This document shows, in pieces, positions 1 through 11,938 of a stretch of DNA of 64,000 nucleotides. The notes beneath the pieces were generated by a model. It did not search any database and was not told the DNA's origin. It saw only the letters and a program-made list of their open reading frames with translations. How positions within the stretch are numbered: position 1 is the stretch's first letter; each line of letters starts with the position of its first letter. The translations under genes and the position numbers were made by a program. Source of the stretch: Allacma fusca (Eukaryota > Arthropoda > Collembola > Symphypleona > Sminthuridae); contig OX359245.1 in NCBI GenBank assembly GCA_947179485.1, positions 2,151,001-2,215,000 of the forward strand, given 5' to 3'.

Positions 1-3000
1 TTTTACGTGTCTTCCAGTTGGTTATTTGATTGATCTCAACGTCCAGAACTGTACACATGATTGGGAAAATCCCGTAGGAATGTTGAAAAATTAAGCTTTC
101 AGAATTAAAGTGAGAAAGATACTGGAGATAAATAGATTCTGAAGTTGCTAATCTGCCTTGGACATCACAACGTTCCCAAACATTTTTCATTATGCTTGAT
201 CATTTGTTGCAAATTTAGCACTTCTTTGGTTCTGGAACCTAAAAATGTGAGGCAAGATTAAATCCGGAAGAGCCCATCAATTGCAAAACATTGTACAAAA
301 AGAAGTGAAGAATTATCAGAAAATTATTTATAAAAATCAATATTTTGACAATTTTAAAAAACGTTTGTCGGCTTTGCTTCACATTCCTGACGATTTTTAC
401 CACAATTCTTGATTCAGGCTAGAGAAATAAATTTTTAAAAATCTGGAAAATAATTTGGTTCAAAATTGAGAGTCCGATATTCTTTACCGTTGTCCCTTAT
501 AAGGGCTAAGGAAGAGACATTCTGTCCACTATAGTGCTATTGATTGTAACACGGGGTATACAATTGATTAAAAACCGATCTGTTGGAAAATCTTGAATTA
601 TTTTGTAATTTTTCCAATATTAATAAATCAATTTAAAATAGTGATATTTTTTTATCTTTAAATTACATGAATGACAATAAGTTCTGGGGGGAATTTTAAT
701 TAGTTTTTTTAAATTAATAAAATCAGATTGTTTGAAATATTTTATGGGTGTAAGGACAACTCTGGAAGCCGAAGTAACTTATCGGAAATTGTTAGAACAA
801 TATGTCAAATTATTACAGAAATCAATTATAATTTATTTTATTTTTATTAAAACGAAGCAAGTTTTGAAAGTAGGTTAGACATTGTCAATGTGGCCTCTAT
901 GTCCAAATAATTAAAATAAATCAACGGTAAAAATGCAATTAGCTTTTTAAAAGAAAATATCAAGGCGCGTATTTAATGAATTTAAAATTATAAAATTAAA
1001 AAAGAGTACTTGAGCTTGATATTGAAAAAGGCAGTTAAATCGCACAATTCATTACACGTTAGGATTCAAATGTTTGAGCCCACCCCAAGACTCAAACTCT
1101 AATACCAATTTGCAAACTAGACTCAAGAGCGGATTAAATTTTCAAAATATACTTTTATTTTAAGTTCGAGTTTAAGTGAGCAAACGCAAGGTTTATTATT
1201 GAGTGAATAAATGGCTCAAGAGCGGATTGAGTTTTCAGGACGAAGTTATTCATTTATTATTTTAGAAATCGTCCAGGAACTATCGAAACAGAAATCCATC
1301 ATTGCTTGCAGTCGAAACATTACTTTTGTGTCCCAAAGAGTTAAATGAAAAATCCCTAAAGAAAAAAGGTATGCATGAACTGGAACAAGCGAAGAGTCAC
1401 TTCGGAAGTTTAGTAATTTCTAATTCTTTTTAATGGACGGGACACCACATTTTAAAATATGCATAAATACGAGTGAGTTCAAAATTGTCATCAAATAGAG
1501 GGCAGAAAAACTATCCTCTTTGATAATCTGGACAGGTTGGGACACAGAAATTATCCCCTTCACTTAATCTGGAAGAGAATAATAAAACAGTCCTGGAGAA
1601 ATTAAATTCCATTGGTGAAATCCCAATTTCATCGATATATGTATATTTTCCCAAATATTTCGTGCAAGTAGTTCAATTTGGTGTAGTGAATCGTCACGAA
1701 TATCAAACTGCTTTCAATTAAAAAAACATTTACATCTAGAACATTTTCCTTCGTCACCACTGAAATACAAGAAGTTTGTATTTAGTATTTAGTCTTGAAT
1801 TTTGTTCCGTGGACTGCCTGTTTTTAAGAAAATGTTTTCAAATACAACGTGTGTAGCGAATTGCAGGAGGGTTTATTTGAGAAAAATAGAAATTTATTTT
1901 TAAAATGTTTTTACGTAAACAAAATTTCAAATTTTGATTGAATTGTATTTGTCAAAAGCATCCAGAGATAAATCAGATTGTAAATGAAATCTAGTCGCCA
2001 ATATGTATTTATCGATTTTTAATATAAATTCCCAAAAATAAATTCTGCATCAAATTGTGCCAGTGAATACAATTCTGCAATTCCCGTGGTCAAAATTCTC
2101 TTAATTTTCAGAGAATGAAGAATTTGGTTATAATTGGTAATTGGTAAGGTCTAACCTTTGGACCAGACCAGTTTCATAAAATTTGCATCAGAACAGACCA
2201 TTGGTCTCGCTACAACAGATATCAGTCTTTTGAGGAAAATGTTCTCTTGTAATAATTTACCACGTAACCGCGTAATGTTATGTAAATGATTAGAATGACA
2301 ATAAAGATAGGGTAAAATTCCAGCAAGTTATAATTTTGTTAATAAAATGTAAAAATTAAGGTTTCGTTCTAAAATGACACTCAGTGCATTTTTCCATCAA
2401 AGTGGAGTTAAATGATGTCACGTGGTAGTATTTCCTGGTGCAACGACGGTAGCAAACACCAGGCATAAGACATAAAAAACACACTGGATTTTAATTTTTT
2501 CAATGGACACTATTTTTAAAATTTCAAAATAAATATGACCAAAAGTGTAAAATTCTGTATGTTTTACTCATTAGATTTGTTACAAAAAAATAGTTTTTTA
2601 ATTCCAAAACTATTCAACATTTAATTTTAACGTCTGTTTCAGGACTGACTGAATTCCTGATTGATGGATTTTTAGGGCACGCTCGAATTTAAACACTTGT
2701 TCAAAAATTCGTCTTATTTTGATAGTGATGTAGAAATCAACAGTGAATGCTACCGTTTTTTCAGTGTTACTTGCGGCAGACTCTTAAAAAATTTAAATTA
2801 TTTAAAGCGGGGAGAAATGGAAATTGAGAATTGCAGGATTTAAATTTAGCATTGACAATTGCAAAATCAATTATAACTCCTATTTTGCGAATTTACTGTT
2901 TGTTTTTGACTAAAGGTATAGAATCAAATGGTGTTTCATCATTTTATTAAATTATGTTTTTTGCAGTTTTGAATTATTAAATTCTTAACACACTTATAGC

Positions 3001-3439
3001 TTTCCATTGCGATAATAACGTTTTCAGTGCAAACTTCCGTTGAATTAGTGGCTGCGAAAGTGAGTTTGGTATAAATTCTCACGGTACTTAAAAATCCTGA
3101 GGCTGCAACCAACGTGTGGTTTGTTTAAATGAATTAAACAACATATTCATTGTGCGCCAACTGGGAAAGTTTCTATTTTTGAAAGTTTTGAAAAATATTT
3201 GGGATTCAAGTCTTGTCCCGATTTTTAAGTGTGCACTCGTGTATCAAGTTTAAACTCGAGGATCTATCGCTCAATTTTTTTAAACCTTTCACTTAAATTT
3301 TAAGTATGAGCTCTAGATTTACATTCACATTTGAGTTTCAACCTTCCACATTTTAGATTTGGACCGCAGTTTAACGTTTGCACTCAAGACTGAAGTTTTT
3401 TCTTGATTTTAAAATTTGAATTTGAAATTTAAGGTTCAT

Positions 3440-4739
3440 AGTAATTTTGGTTTGACAAGTGAAGCTAGAGAGTAAATTTAAAACAGAGTAAATTTGGAAC
3501 TTGAGGGTAGACTTGAAACTTGAGGTTAAACTTGAAACTCGAGGGTAAACTTTAAACTCGAGGGTAAACTTGAAACTGGAGGGTAAACTTGAAATTTGAG
3601 GGTAAACTTGAAAGTTGAGGGTAAACTTGAAACTCGAGAGCAAACTTAAAACTTCAGTGTAAACTTGAAACTCGAGGGCAAACTTCAAACTTGAGGGTAA
3701 ACTTGAAAGTTGAGGGTAAACTTGAAACTGGAGGGTAAACTTGAAATTTGAGGGTAAGCTTGAAACTTGAGGGTAAACTTGAAACTTGACTATAAACTTG
3801 AAACTGGAGGGTAAACGCGAGGGTAAGCTTGAAACTGGTGAGGAGACTTGAAATTTGAGGGTAAACTTGAACCTCGAGGGTAAACTCGAAACTTGAGGGT
3901 AAACTTGAAACTCGAGGGCAAACTTCAAACTTGAGGGTAAACTTGAAAGTTGAGGGTAAACTTGAAACTGGAGGGTAAACTTGAAATTTGAGGGTAAGCT
4001 TGAAACTTGAGGGTAAACTTGAAACTTGACTATAAACTTGAAACTGGAGGGTAAACGCGAGGGTAAGCTTGAAACTGGTGAGGAGACTTGAAATTTGAGG
4101 GTAAACTTGAAACTCGAGGGTAAACTCGAAACTTGAGGGTAAACTTGAAACTCGAGGGCAAACTTCAAACTTGAGGGAAAACTTGAAAGTTGAGGGTAAA
4201 CTTGAAACTGGAGGGTAAACTTGAAATTTGAGGGTAAGCTTGAAACTTGAGGGTAAACTTGAAACTTGACATTAAACTTGAAACTGGAGGGTAAACGCGA
4301 GGGTAAGCTTGAAACTGGTGAGACTTGAAATTTGAGGGTAAACTTGAAACTCGAGGGTAAACTCGAAACTTGAGGGTAAACTTGAAACTCGAGGGCAAAC
4401 TTCAAACTTGAGGGTAAACTTGAAAGTTGAGGGTAAACTTGAAACTGGAGGGTAAACTTGAAATTTGAGGGTAAGCTTGAAACTTGAGGGTAAACTTGAA
4501 ACTTGACTATAAACTTGAAACTGGAGGGTAAACGCGAGGGTAAGCTTGAAACTGGTGAGGAGACTTGAAATTTGAAGGTAAACTTGAAACTTGACATTAA
4601 ACTTGAAACTGGAGGGTAAACGCGAGGGTAAGCTTGAAACTGGTGAGACTTGAAATTTGAGGGTAAACTTGAAACTCGAGGGTAAACTCGAAACTTGAGG
4701 GTAAACTTGAAACTCGAGGGCAAACTTCAAACTTGAGGG
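3440..4739. repeat. 18-bp-motif minisatellite, left part, with ~240-bp higher-order period
   Basis: The array repeats 'gagggtaaacttgaaact' (18 bp) with variants. A higher-order period of about 240 bp is visible from the recurring 'actggtgaggagacttgaaa' block near 3834, 4074 and 4552, with a shorter variant near 4313. The period is a multiple of three, so long artificial open frames arise on the minus strand with repeats such as KFQVYPQVSSLPSS. These are not genes. The array continues at 13792-14131 on the other side of the LTR insertion, and a diverged homologous array lies at 49200-49745. Confidence 0.95.
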
Positions 4740-5107
4740 TGTTACGTACGTGTACATATATATAGTAGAGAGAGCATGTGAAGACTCTCTCCCCATTATG
4801 CAATAGTATAAGAATGTGGTACATAAGTAATACTGAACAATTGTTATTATTATTGTAAGCAACCATGTAAACATTATCATGCTTATAAGGATTGAACATC
4901 AGTTCAATCCTCAGTTCTGATTTATCTCTTAACTCACAATTAGTAAAATATTACAGTCTCTAAATTATATTATAACTCTCTCATACTTTATTACATGATC
5001 ACGTTCTCTCTCACACCAAGCTTGAGTCCCCAACACCCTTATCCCCTCCTATACATACATACATAGTTACACACACACACACATCATCCCCATCCCCTTT
5101 CATAACA
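4740..5107 (+). repeat. 5' LTR
   Basis: This 368-bp repeat is matched by 13424-13791, apparently base for base. Short inverted ends TGTTA/TAACA fit retroviral-type integrase processing. It contains a TATA-like 'gtacatatatatag' near its start and a CA-rich microsatellite near its end. A diverged relative is the solo LTR at 62627-63000. Confidence 0.95.
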
Positions 5108-5125
5108 TGGTGGAGCTGGGGTTCC
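5108..5125 (+). promoter_or_regulatory. Presumptive primer-binding site
   Basis: Directly after the 5' LTR the sequence begins TGGTGGAGCTGGGGTTC. The leading TGG and the position are what is expected of a site pairing with the CCA end of a tRNA. I could not assign the tRNA with confidence. Confidence 0.5.
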
Positions 5126-5196
5126 TGGACTTTCTATCAGTCCAGCCGTATTAAATTTTTGTAAAAGTTACACTCAAAAATATACAATATGTCAAA

Positions 5197-5391
5197 ATGA
5201 CAACTAAGTTATCGTTCTGCGAAAAATATGGTATAAACGAACAAGAATTATCAGCGAAACTCGAAAGATACGTTAAAATAATAGAACTACAACTAGCAAA
5301 AAAGCCTGCAACTACAAACCCAATAAATTACCTACATAAACGTTTGGGTAAATTCAGCGAATTTGACGCAATTTTGATTACTGGGGAATAG
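5197..5391 (+). CDS. Small 5' open frame of the LTR element
   Basis: This 64-residue frame lies between the 5' LTR and the longer frames, with no family I recognise. It is lysine/glutamate-rich with a predicted helical look (LSAKLERYVKIIELQLAK). It could be a leader, an exon of a spliced product, or chance. Its position upstream of gag is not standard for simple Gypsy elements, which gives it some interest. Confidence 0.35.
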   Translation: MTTKLSFCEKYGINEQELSAKLERYVKIIELQLAKKPATTNPINYLHKRLGKFSEFDAILITGE

Positions 5392-5551
5392 TGGCACAAA
5401 ACCACATCACACCTACGTATACAGGTTTTCGAGAGTTTGTGATAACTTCTACGACACCTTCGGAGTTGCTGAAGATATTCCAAGTGTTACGAACAATACA
5501 AGCCAGTAAATAACAATTTTAAGTGATTTGTGGATAGTCTATATGAACTAA

Positions 5552-6259
5552 ATGTCAGAGAACATTAAACTACTACGGTGCGTGCAACCCCCGCGCGGCA
5601 GTGACTTTGTCAGATATTTAGACACGAACTACATACTAGTGACATGTGAAGAGGCTCGGACAGGAGAATTTACAGTAGACGATCAGGTCGCGGCTCGGGA
5701 GACATTCCCGCATCACTCGGTCGAAAGAGCAATTCATTTGTATAAGTTTCATAAGATATACCAAATTAAACTCGCGAGATACGCCAACAGTGACCAACAG
5801 CCAGAGCGGATCCATCGGGAGGAATTCACAGTACTAGTGAAGGTCCAGAGAAATAATACACCTGCCATCAACCGACCAGTGCAGGGCAACGGTATCAGTG
5901 AGGACGACGCCGACAGCATACGACTAAGACTGTCAACACAGGAATTCAGTGTAACAGATGACTCAAGGCCAATAACGCCACTAAGAGACAATCTGCAACC
6001 AACACACAGCAGTACACCAATTCCACACAGATTCCAGGAACAAATACAAACTGAGGACGAGGAAACCATCACCGAAACTGTAAGAGATAACTTTTCCAAT
6101 AATAATCCTAATAACATACCGTCACCCGAACCACCCGTAGATCCCGAACACATATTACAAGTCTTAATCGAGGACTACACAGGCCGCGTAAATGACGCGG
6201 ACGAAGCAGACGGTACAGGTTATACGTTACTTAACTACGAACATTACCTCGATATATAA
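5552..6259 (+). CDS. Accessory frame upstream of gag in the LTR element
   Basis: This frame of 235 residues has an ordered-looking N-terminal ~110 residues (for example FVRYLDTNYILVTCEEA, then a basic stretch) followed by a proline-, serine- and acid-rich tail. It has no zinc knuckle and no catalytic motif, and I do not recognise a family. It lies 66 bases before the gag frame on the same strand. It may be an N-terminal extension of Gag (a matrix-like part) or a separate accessory product. The same-strand order LTR - small frame - this frame - gag - pol suggests one transcript. Confidence 0.55.
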   Translation: MSENIKLLRCVQPPRGSDFVRYLDTNYILVTCEEARTGEFTVDDQVAARETFPHHSVERAIHLYKFHKIYQIKLARYANSDQQPERIHREEFTVLVKVQRNNTPAINRPVQGNGISEDDADSIRLRLSTQEFSVTDDSRPITPLRDNLQPTHSSTPIPHRFQEQIQTEDEETITETVRDNFSNNNPNNIPSPEPPVDPEHILQVLIEDYTGRVNDADEADGTGYTLLNYEHYLDI

Positions 6260-6325
6260 CAAGAATTAGCATTAGGCCAGGAAAGAACCACGGATAACCG
6301 CCCATTTTCAGGAACAGAGGTTTAT

Positions 6326-7723
6326 ATGAGAGTAATAAGACAAGTCGCCAATAATCTCATTCAAACCGAACACAGGGCAAATTATACAGAATTGGTGCAC
6401 GAGTTTGAAAGACCTACCAGCCCCGAGTCCATTATCAGAATACTAGGCAGAAATTCCCAACAGACTAGCCCAGAACCCCGAAGTGAACATACGACCATAC
6501 AATCAGACAGCCCCGCCAGTAGCCCAGCAGGTTCAGTATTTTCTATCCCAGATATATTCGAAGAAGAACAAACCCAGTTAATTCCCCCACAACCAGTTCA
6601 GTATAGACTAGCGACAGGAAATACCGGCAGAAAAATGATCTCCAACAGGACATTTTTATTTGAAAAACCGACACTGAAACCACCCGAAGTCTCTACAGAG
6701 AGTCTGAAGAATTTCTTCGAAAAATGTGAGGAATTTTTTCTGAATACGCAAGAAGAAGATGAGACAAAAAAGATTTTCGCAAAAAGGCAACTAGCGGATT
6801 CATGTAAAACAGCCAGCGACTACATAAAACACTACAATAGTGTACCTGCTAACCACTACCACACATACAAGCAATTTCAGGACACAGTTATTAAAGAGAT
6901 GCCGAGGGATATTCCGGATACCCAAGGAAAATTATTGGACGCATTATCTATGTGTCCACTACCAGGCGAGAAGCCCAGCTTGTTTGCATTGAGAGTGAAA
7001 GCGGCCGCAAAAGAAGAATGGAAAAACTTGCCGGAGGAGCAAGGAGTAATACACATCAAGGGAAGACTGGACGATGCAGCGTTCAATTTTTTACGGAACT
7101 GGCAAGAAGAAATCACAACCTTCAGGCAACTATTAACAGCCCTCCAAACATATGAGGAAAGGTCAGCAAGACGACAACAGCCAACAGCGATAGCAGCAGT
7201 AGACCAAGAAGTCTTCCAACTATCAAAGAAATTGGATACGCTAATGGAAGCCTTTGCCCAACAGCAAAACCAGACAGCAGTAATGGCAATGAACCAACAA
7301 GGGTTCAGCCCCAGACCACAAAAAAGAGTGACATTCCAACAGCAAGAACCGGGACTCTACCAACAACACTCACAGGAGTGTATAGCGGAAAGACGATTTT
7401 CTGGAAATTGCAACTACTGCGGTAAGCAAGGTCATAGAGCAAAAGATTGCCGGGAACAGGCAAGACAATTCAATACATGTCAGCGATGCCAGAGGCAAGG
7501 ACATGAAGCAGCAAAATGCAGACAACCAATGCCTGGTCACTATTTGCAATACCAGAATCAAAGAAATTTCCAGCAGAGAAACCAGAGGAACTATCAACAA
7601 CATTATCAAACTAATTTAAATGGAATCGGGAACGCGGATCAGGCCCCCCCGCGCAACCTACCTATGCTTATGGGGCCACCACCAAATCAAGCCCAGATAC
7701 AAAAATACGACAGCAACAATTAA
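6326..7723 (+). CDS. Gag polyprotein of the LTR element
   Basis: This 465-residue frame has the usual Gag plan. A proline/serine-rich N-terminal third is followed by a helical capsid-like region (about residues 110-290, with FEKPTLKPPEVSTESLKNFF near its start), a glutamine-rich spacer, and then two CCHC zinc knuckles near the C-terminus, CNYCGKQGHRAKDC and CQRCQRQGHEAAKC. The knuckles bind RNA and package the genome in this family. The tail is Q/N-rich. The protease region follows directly, as expected for Ty3/Gypsy elements. Confidence 0.9.
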   Translation: MRVIRQVANNLIQTEHRANYTELVHEFERPTSPESIIRILGRNSQQTSPEPRSEHTTIQSDSPASSPAGSVFSIPDIFEEEQTQLIPPQPVQYRLATGNTGRKMISNRTFLFEKPTLKPPEVSTESLKNFFEKCEEFFLNTQEEDETKKIFAKRQLADSCKTASDYIKHYNSVPANHYHTYKQFQDTVIKEMPRDIPDTQGKLLDALSMCPLPGEKPSLFALRVKAAAKEEWKNLPEEQGVIHIKGRLDDAAFNFLRNWQEEITTFRQLLTALQTYEERSARRQQPTAIAAVDQEVFQLSKKLDTLMEAFAQQQNQTAVMAMNQQGFSPRPQKRVTFQQQEPGLYQQHSQECIAERRFSGNCNYCGKQGHRAKDCREQARQFNTCQRCQRQGHEAAKCRQPMPGHYLQYQNQRNFQQRNQRNYQQHYQTNLNGIGNADQAPPRNLPMLMGPPPNQAQIQKYDSNN

Positions 7724-7739
7724 ACCCATCCACTCACAA

Positions 7740-9618
7740 GACAGCTTATATTCCCTCCATCACGATTATAAAGGACATAAATGAATGCTACATCAACTCA
7801 GTTACATATTCCCTTAAAATTTATGTCACCATTGGACTCAACAGAACAACGTGTCTGATAGACACTGGTGCAGCAGCTAGCCTTATTAACCCATCATTAG
7901 TACCACCGAATTCCAAAAAATTACCATGTACCACCACGCTCATCGATGCCTCGGGAAATAGAATGGAGAACGCCGGCATGGCCCTCATTAAAATTAAAAT
8001 CAATCACTGCACCTTTTTGCACCCATTCATATTAGCACCAGGACTTGCATTAAAAGCCATAATTGGCACAGACTTTTTATACTCTAAAGGAGGATTCACC
8101 ATTAATACCGACAAGAATTACATATACAATAAATTCATGGGCTATGTAGAGATGATATACAAGTTCATCGAACCCAGTGAGGAAATAAAGAAGATGTGTG
8201 ATGTCCCAATCCTACCGAAACATGTTGCAACCCAAACCGAATCACAACACGTATCAAATTCCAAGTATGAGCACTCATCTATCTTCCACGTACACGTAGC
8301 ACCAAAGGAGGACAAGCCTAAAGAATCTGAAGCATCAACAGATTATGAGCATCATTCAGAGGACTCATCAGAAGTCTTTATCCCAGTATCCACTCACTCA
8401 GCACGAAAAAGAATTAATAAAAGAAGTTCGTACCACAAGTCAGAGCAACGTACAACAAAAAAGGTGACAGTAAACAAACCGACTACAGCAACGAACTCAC
8501 AATGCCAGAATATTTTTACAGTATGTGCCAACGCTACCAAAAGAGTTATAAGAATTGAAGGATCACAAAAAATACCAGCGAGATCGCACGCATATATCTC
8601 AGTTACATCAGAAAATAACTTCAACTCAGCAGCCTATTTCGAAAGTCATGACACAATGCATCAGCAGTATGGCTTGTTAATGCCACATTCTATAGTCAAT
8701 CCTGCGTCAACAATGATGCTAATTACCAACCCACGAAACAATGATGTAATTTTACCACACGGTTTAGGAATTGGAACTACAGAGCAACTTCAAGAAACGG
8801 AAATAGTTACGTCATTACATAGCATTAACGCAATATGCACCAACTCGACAAAAATAAATGAAGAAATCAATACCATAAAAATCAACCCTACGCTCAAGAA
8901 TGATGACAAAGAGAAAATAAGACAGTTGTTAAAAGAATTCAGGTCATCCTTTGCATTCTCACCCAGCGAAATAGGTGAATGCACCGTACTACCATTTAAA
9001 GTAGAAACACAGGAAGGGCAAATTGTGAGTCACAAACCTTATAGGACAGCAGCAGCCCAAGACAAACTAATAAACAATGAAGTACAACAAATGCTACAGA
9101 ATGAGATAATCGAGCCTTCTGTATCACCCTATACCTCCCCAGTCATCGTAGTAATGAAAAAACCCAATGACCAGGGCATACGGAAAGCCAGAGTTGTAGT
9201 GGACCTACGTTCACTAAATAAAATAACTAAGGTTCAACATTGGCCTTTACCCCATATCGATGAAATCCTACGAAGACTCAGAGGACACAAATATTTTTCT
9301 ACATTAGACCTTTTCAGCGGATTTCACCAAATTCCAGTTGAGCCAGAATCACGAGAAAAGCTATCCTTCATTACAAGAGAAGGACAATACCAATTTAAGC
9401 GAATGCCTTTCGGAGCTGTATGCGCCCCTTCCCACTTTTGTAGGGTTATAGACTTAATACTAAGTGACCTCAAGTATGAAACAGCACTGGCATACGTGGA
9501 TGACATATTGATTATGTCAAAAACCATAGATGAACATCTCGACAAGCTAAGGAAATTATTCACACGCTTTCAGCAATTCAATATGCGATTCCAGCCCATT
9601 TGCATTCGAAAAAATTAG
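7740..9618 (+). CDS. Pol region 1: aspartic protease and reverse transcriptase
   Basis: The retroviral aspartic protease signature LIDTGAAAS lies at about 7855-7881, followed by the family's flap and IIGTDFL element. A linker of about 250 residues precedes the reverse transcriptase. Visible RT motifs are the substrate-binding VVVDLRSLNKIT, LDLFSGFHQIPV (first catalytic Asp), the RMPFGAVCAPS block and the YVDDI active site. The order protease-RT and the YVDD box fit Ty3/Gypsy. The product copies element RNA into DNA in virus-like particles. Treated here as a fossil element, so details of intactness are not pursued. Confidence 0.9.
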
Positions 9619-9679
9619 CCTACTAGGTTATACGGTAACAGCAGATGGGATTCAACCCCATCCCGATAACCTCATCGCC

Positions 9680-11938
9680 ATGCAAAACATGAAGCCCCCC
9701 ACTACAATACAAAAGGCACAATCCTTCCTAGGCATGACAGGATTTTTCCGTAAATTTATAAAAAACTATAGTATGATTGCAGCTCCCATAATTGACCTAA
9801 CTAAAAAGGATACAATATTCAAGTGGACAACAGAGTGTCAGCACAGCTTCGATTTCCTCAAAAATCAATTGACGACTCAACCGATATTAGCACACTATGA
9901 CCCTTCCAGAAAAACATTTTTATATTCCGATGCAAGCACATACGGAATCGGAGCTTATCTAGCTCAAGTAGGAGACGATGGAAAGGAACATCCAGTTATT
10001 TACATAAGCAGAAGACTCAACAAACAAGAGAAGAACTACCACATACGCTTGTTAGAACTGATGGCCATTACTTGGGGAGTACAGAAACTCCGCGAATATC
10101 TACTAGGCATACCTTTCACAGTACGAACAGATCATCACTCACTGTGTTACCTAATGAAGACACGCGATAATATCTCCCCGAAACTACAGCGAATGAACCT
10201 ACTACTCATGGAATATGATATCACTATAGAATACGTGAATGGAAAAACCCATTTTGTAGCCGATTGTTTATCACGTAATCCATTCGAGGATCCCAAATTT
10301 GAAGAGACAGATGAGGAAGCAAATCTAGCCATAAATGCCATAAGCCAGGCCAGATTTCGCGAAGAACAGGATAAAGACCCAGAACTGAAGGAAATTATTA
10401 ACAGTCTACCAACTGCACCGCAACTTAGAAAAGCCTACTGCATAAGATATGGCATACTTAACAAGTTCACGAGATTTCCAGGATCTACAACAAGCATAGT
10501 TATACCAAGATCATTGGTTACGGACATATTGAAACAACACCACAACGAATTAGCTCATTTTGGTTACTCAAAAACGCTCAACAAAATACAAGAAAATTTC
10601 TATTGGAGCACCATGATGAAAGACATTCGAAATTACGTCAGAACATGTGAAATCTGCCAAAAAAGGAAGGCACCAAGACAGAAAGAGGCTGGAGAATTTC
10701 AATTCATTCCAGTTCCGACGCAACCTTTCCAAAGGATTCAGATTGACGTACAAGGACCACTAACTAACCACGAAGGACGACCACGATATATAATAACAGC
10801 GATATGTTACTTAACAAAATTCCTGATAGCAGAAGTTGTGCTACAAAACGATGCCAAAACCGTAGCTAATTTCATTATCAATAAAATAATGGCAAACTAT
10901 TCAATGCCAGAGATCATTCAGTCTGATCTGGGTACAGAATTCAAGAATCAAGTAATCCAAGAATTATCTCAAGTATTTTCCTTCGAAATGGCTTATTCTA
11001 CAGCTTTTCGACCCCAAACGCAGGGAGCAATAGAAAGGGCACATCAAACCCTAGGAGACGCCATAGCTATGTATCAACAAGATACAAGTAACGAATGGAC
11101 CAAGGCAATACCATCGTTAGTATATGGGATCAATACAACGATACAAACCTCACACGGTTACACTCCATTTTTTCTTTTGCATGGGTACAATGCACGAGAC
11201 CCCATAACAAATACAATGCCGTTAACGAATATACAAGACAGGACTGTCGAGAACATAGCCAGAAACTGGGGGAGAGCTAAGGATATTATAGAAATTCAAC
11301 GAAATAAATACAAAGAGCGTGTGAATCAATCCAAGAGGATGGTGGAATTCAATATAGGAGACCTAGTACTCATAGAATCACGGACCATACAAGCAGGAGT
11401 CAGTACAAAACTATTGCCACGATACAAAGGCCCATTCGCCGTTATTCAAAAAAACTCTCCGGTAAATTATACTATTAGAGCACAGGAAGGAGACCAATTA
11501 CGGACTATCACAGTCCACGTAAGCAGATTGAAGCCCTACTATCAAAAACTTTCGTGCTTTACCGAGAAATCATTTTTGGAGAAACCACTAGAGCCAGAGA
11601 ATTTACAATTTGATTGGGCTACAGACAGATTCGACCCAGTGACTACCGAATTACCGGAGACTACAGAAATGCCATGTCTGGAACCAGAAGTTCCTCAAAC
11701 GTTCACATCACCGTTCCCACGGAGGAATAACAAGTTACAAACTAATCAGGAACCAACAACAGAGGACAAAAACCCTACCGTTATAACACAACAACAGAAA
11801 TTACAGGTTCCGAAACTGCACCCACAATCTTATCGAGACGCACTAATGACACAAACCAAGGAAATAGCAATACCTACCAAAAGAACTAGGAGAACGCAAC
11901 AACAATTATTAGAAAGGGACACACAACGTATGCTGTGA
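9680..11938 (+). CDS. Pol region 2: RT thumb/connection, RNase H and integrase
   Basis: The frame opens with the RT connection (FLGMTGFFRKFIKNYS), then RNase H (LYSDASTYGIGAYLAQ, LLELMAITWG, RTDHHSLCYL). The integrase follows, with an HHCC zinc region (HHNELAHFGYSK ... CEICQKRK), a DDE core (QIDVQGPL, SDLGTEF, GAIERAHQTL) and a GPF-type C-terminal module (LPRYKGPFAVI). The last ~100 residues are proline-rich and acidic. It would remove the RNA strand and insert the DNA copy. The domain order RT-RNase H-integrase separates Ty3/Gypsy from Ty1/Copia. Confidence 0.92.
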   Translation: MQNMKPPTTIQKAQSFLGMTGFFRKFIKNYSMIAAPIIDLTKKDTIFKWTTECQHSFDFLKNQLTTQPILAHYDPSRKTFLYSDASTYGIGAYLAQVGDDGKEHPVIYISRRLNKQEKNYHIRLLELMAITWGVQKLREYLLGIPFTVRTDHHSLCYLMKTRDNISPKLQRMNLLLMEYDITIEYVNGKTHFVADCLSRNPFEDPKFEETDEEANLAINAISQARFREEQDKDPELKEIINSLPTAPQLRKAYCIRYGILNKFTRFPGSTTSIVIPRSLVTDILKQHHNELAHFGYSKTLNKIQENFYWSTMMKDIRNYVRTCEICQKRKAPRQKEAGEFQFIPVPTQPFQRIQIDVQGPLTNHEGRPRYIITAICYLTKFLIAEVVLQNDAKTVANFIINKIMANYSMPEIIQSDLGTEFKNQVIQELSQVFSFEMAYSTAFRPQTQGAIERAHQTLGDAIAMYQQDTSNEWTKAIPSLVYGINTTIQTSHGYTPFFLLHGYNARDPITNTMPLTNIQDRTVENIARNWGRAKDIIEIQRNKYKERVNQSKRMVEFNIGDLVLIESRTIQAGVSTKLLPRYKGPFAVIQKNSPVNYTIRAQEGDQLRTITVHVSRLKPYYQKLSCFTEKSFLEKPLEPENLQFDWATDRFDPVTTELPETTEMPCLEPEVPQTFTSPFPRRNNKLQTNQEPTTEDKNPTVITQQQKLQVPKLHPQSYRDALMTQTKEIAIPTKRTRRTQQQLLERDTQRML

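Noticed and set aside
3371-4723. A 450-residue minus-strand open frame of repeated KFQVYPQVSSLPSS
   Set aside because: It is an 18-bp minisatellite read in frame; the period keeps any frame open and there is no independent domain.
4272-4899. Minus-strand frames running from the LTR into the minisatellite
   Set aside because: They span the element border and combine LTR and repeat sequence by chance.
5749-6153. 134-residue minus-strand frame
   Set aside because: It is the antisense of the accessory frame of the LTR element and has no motif.
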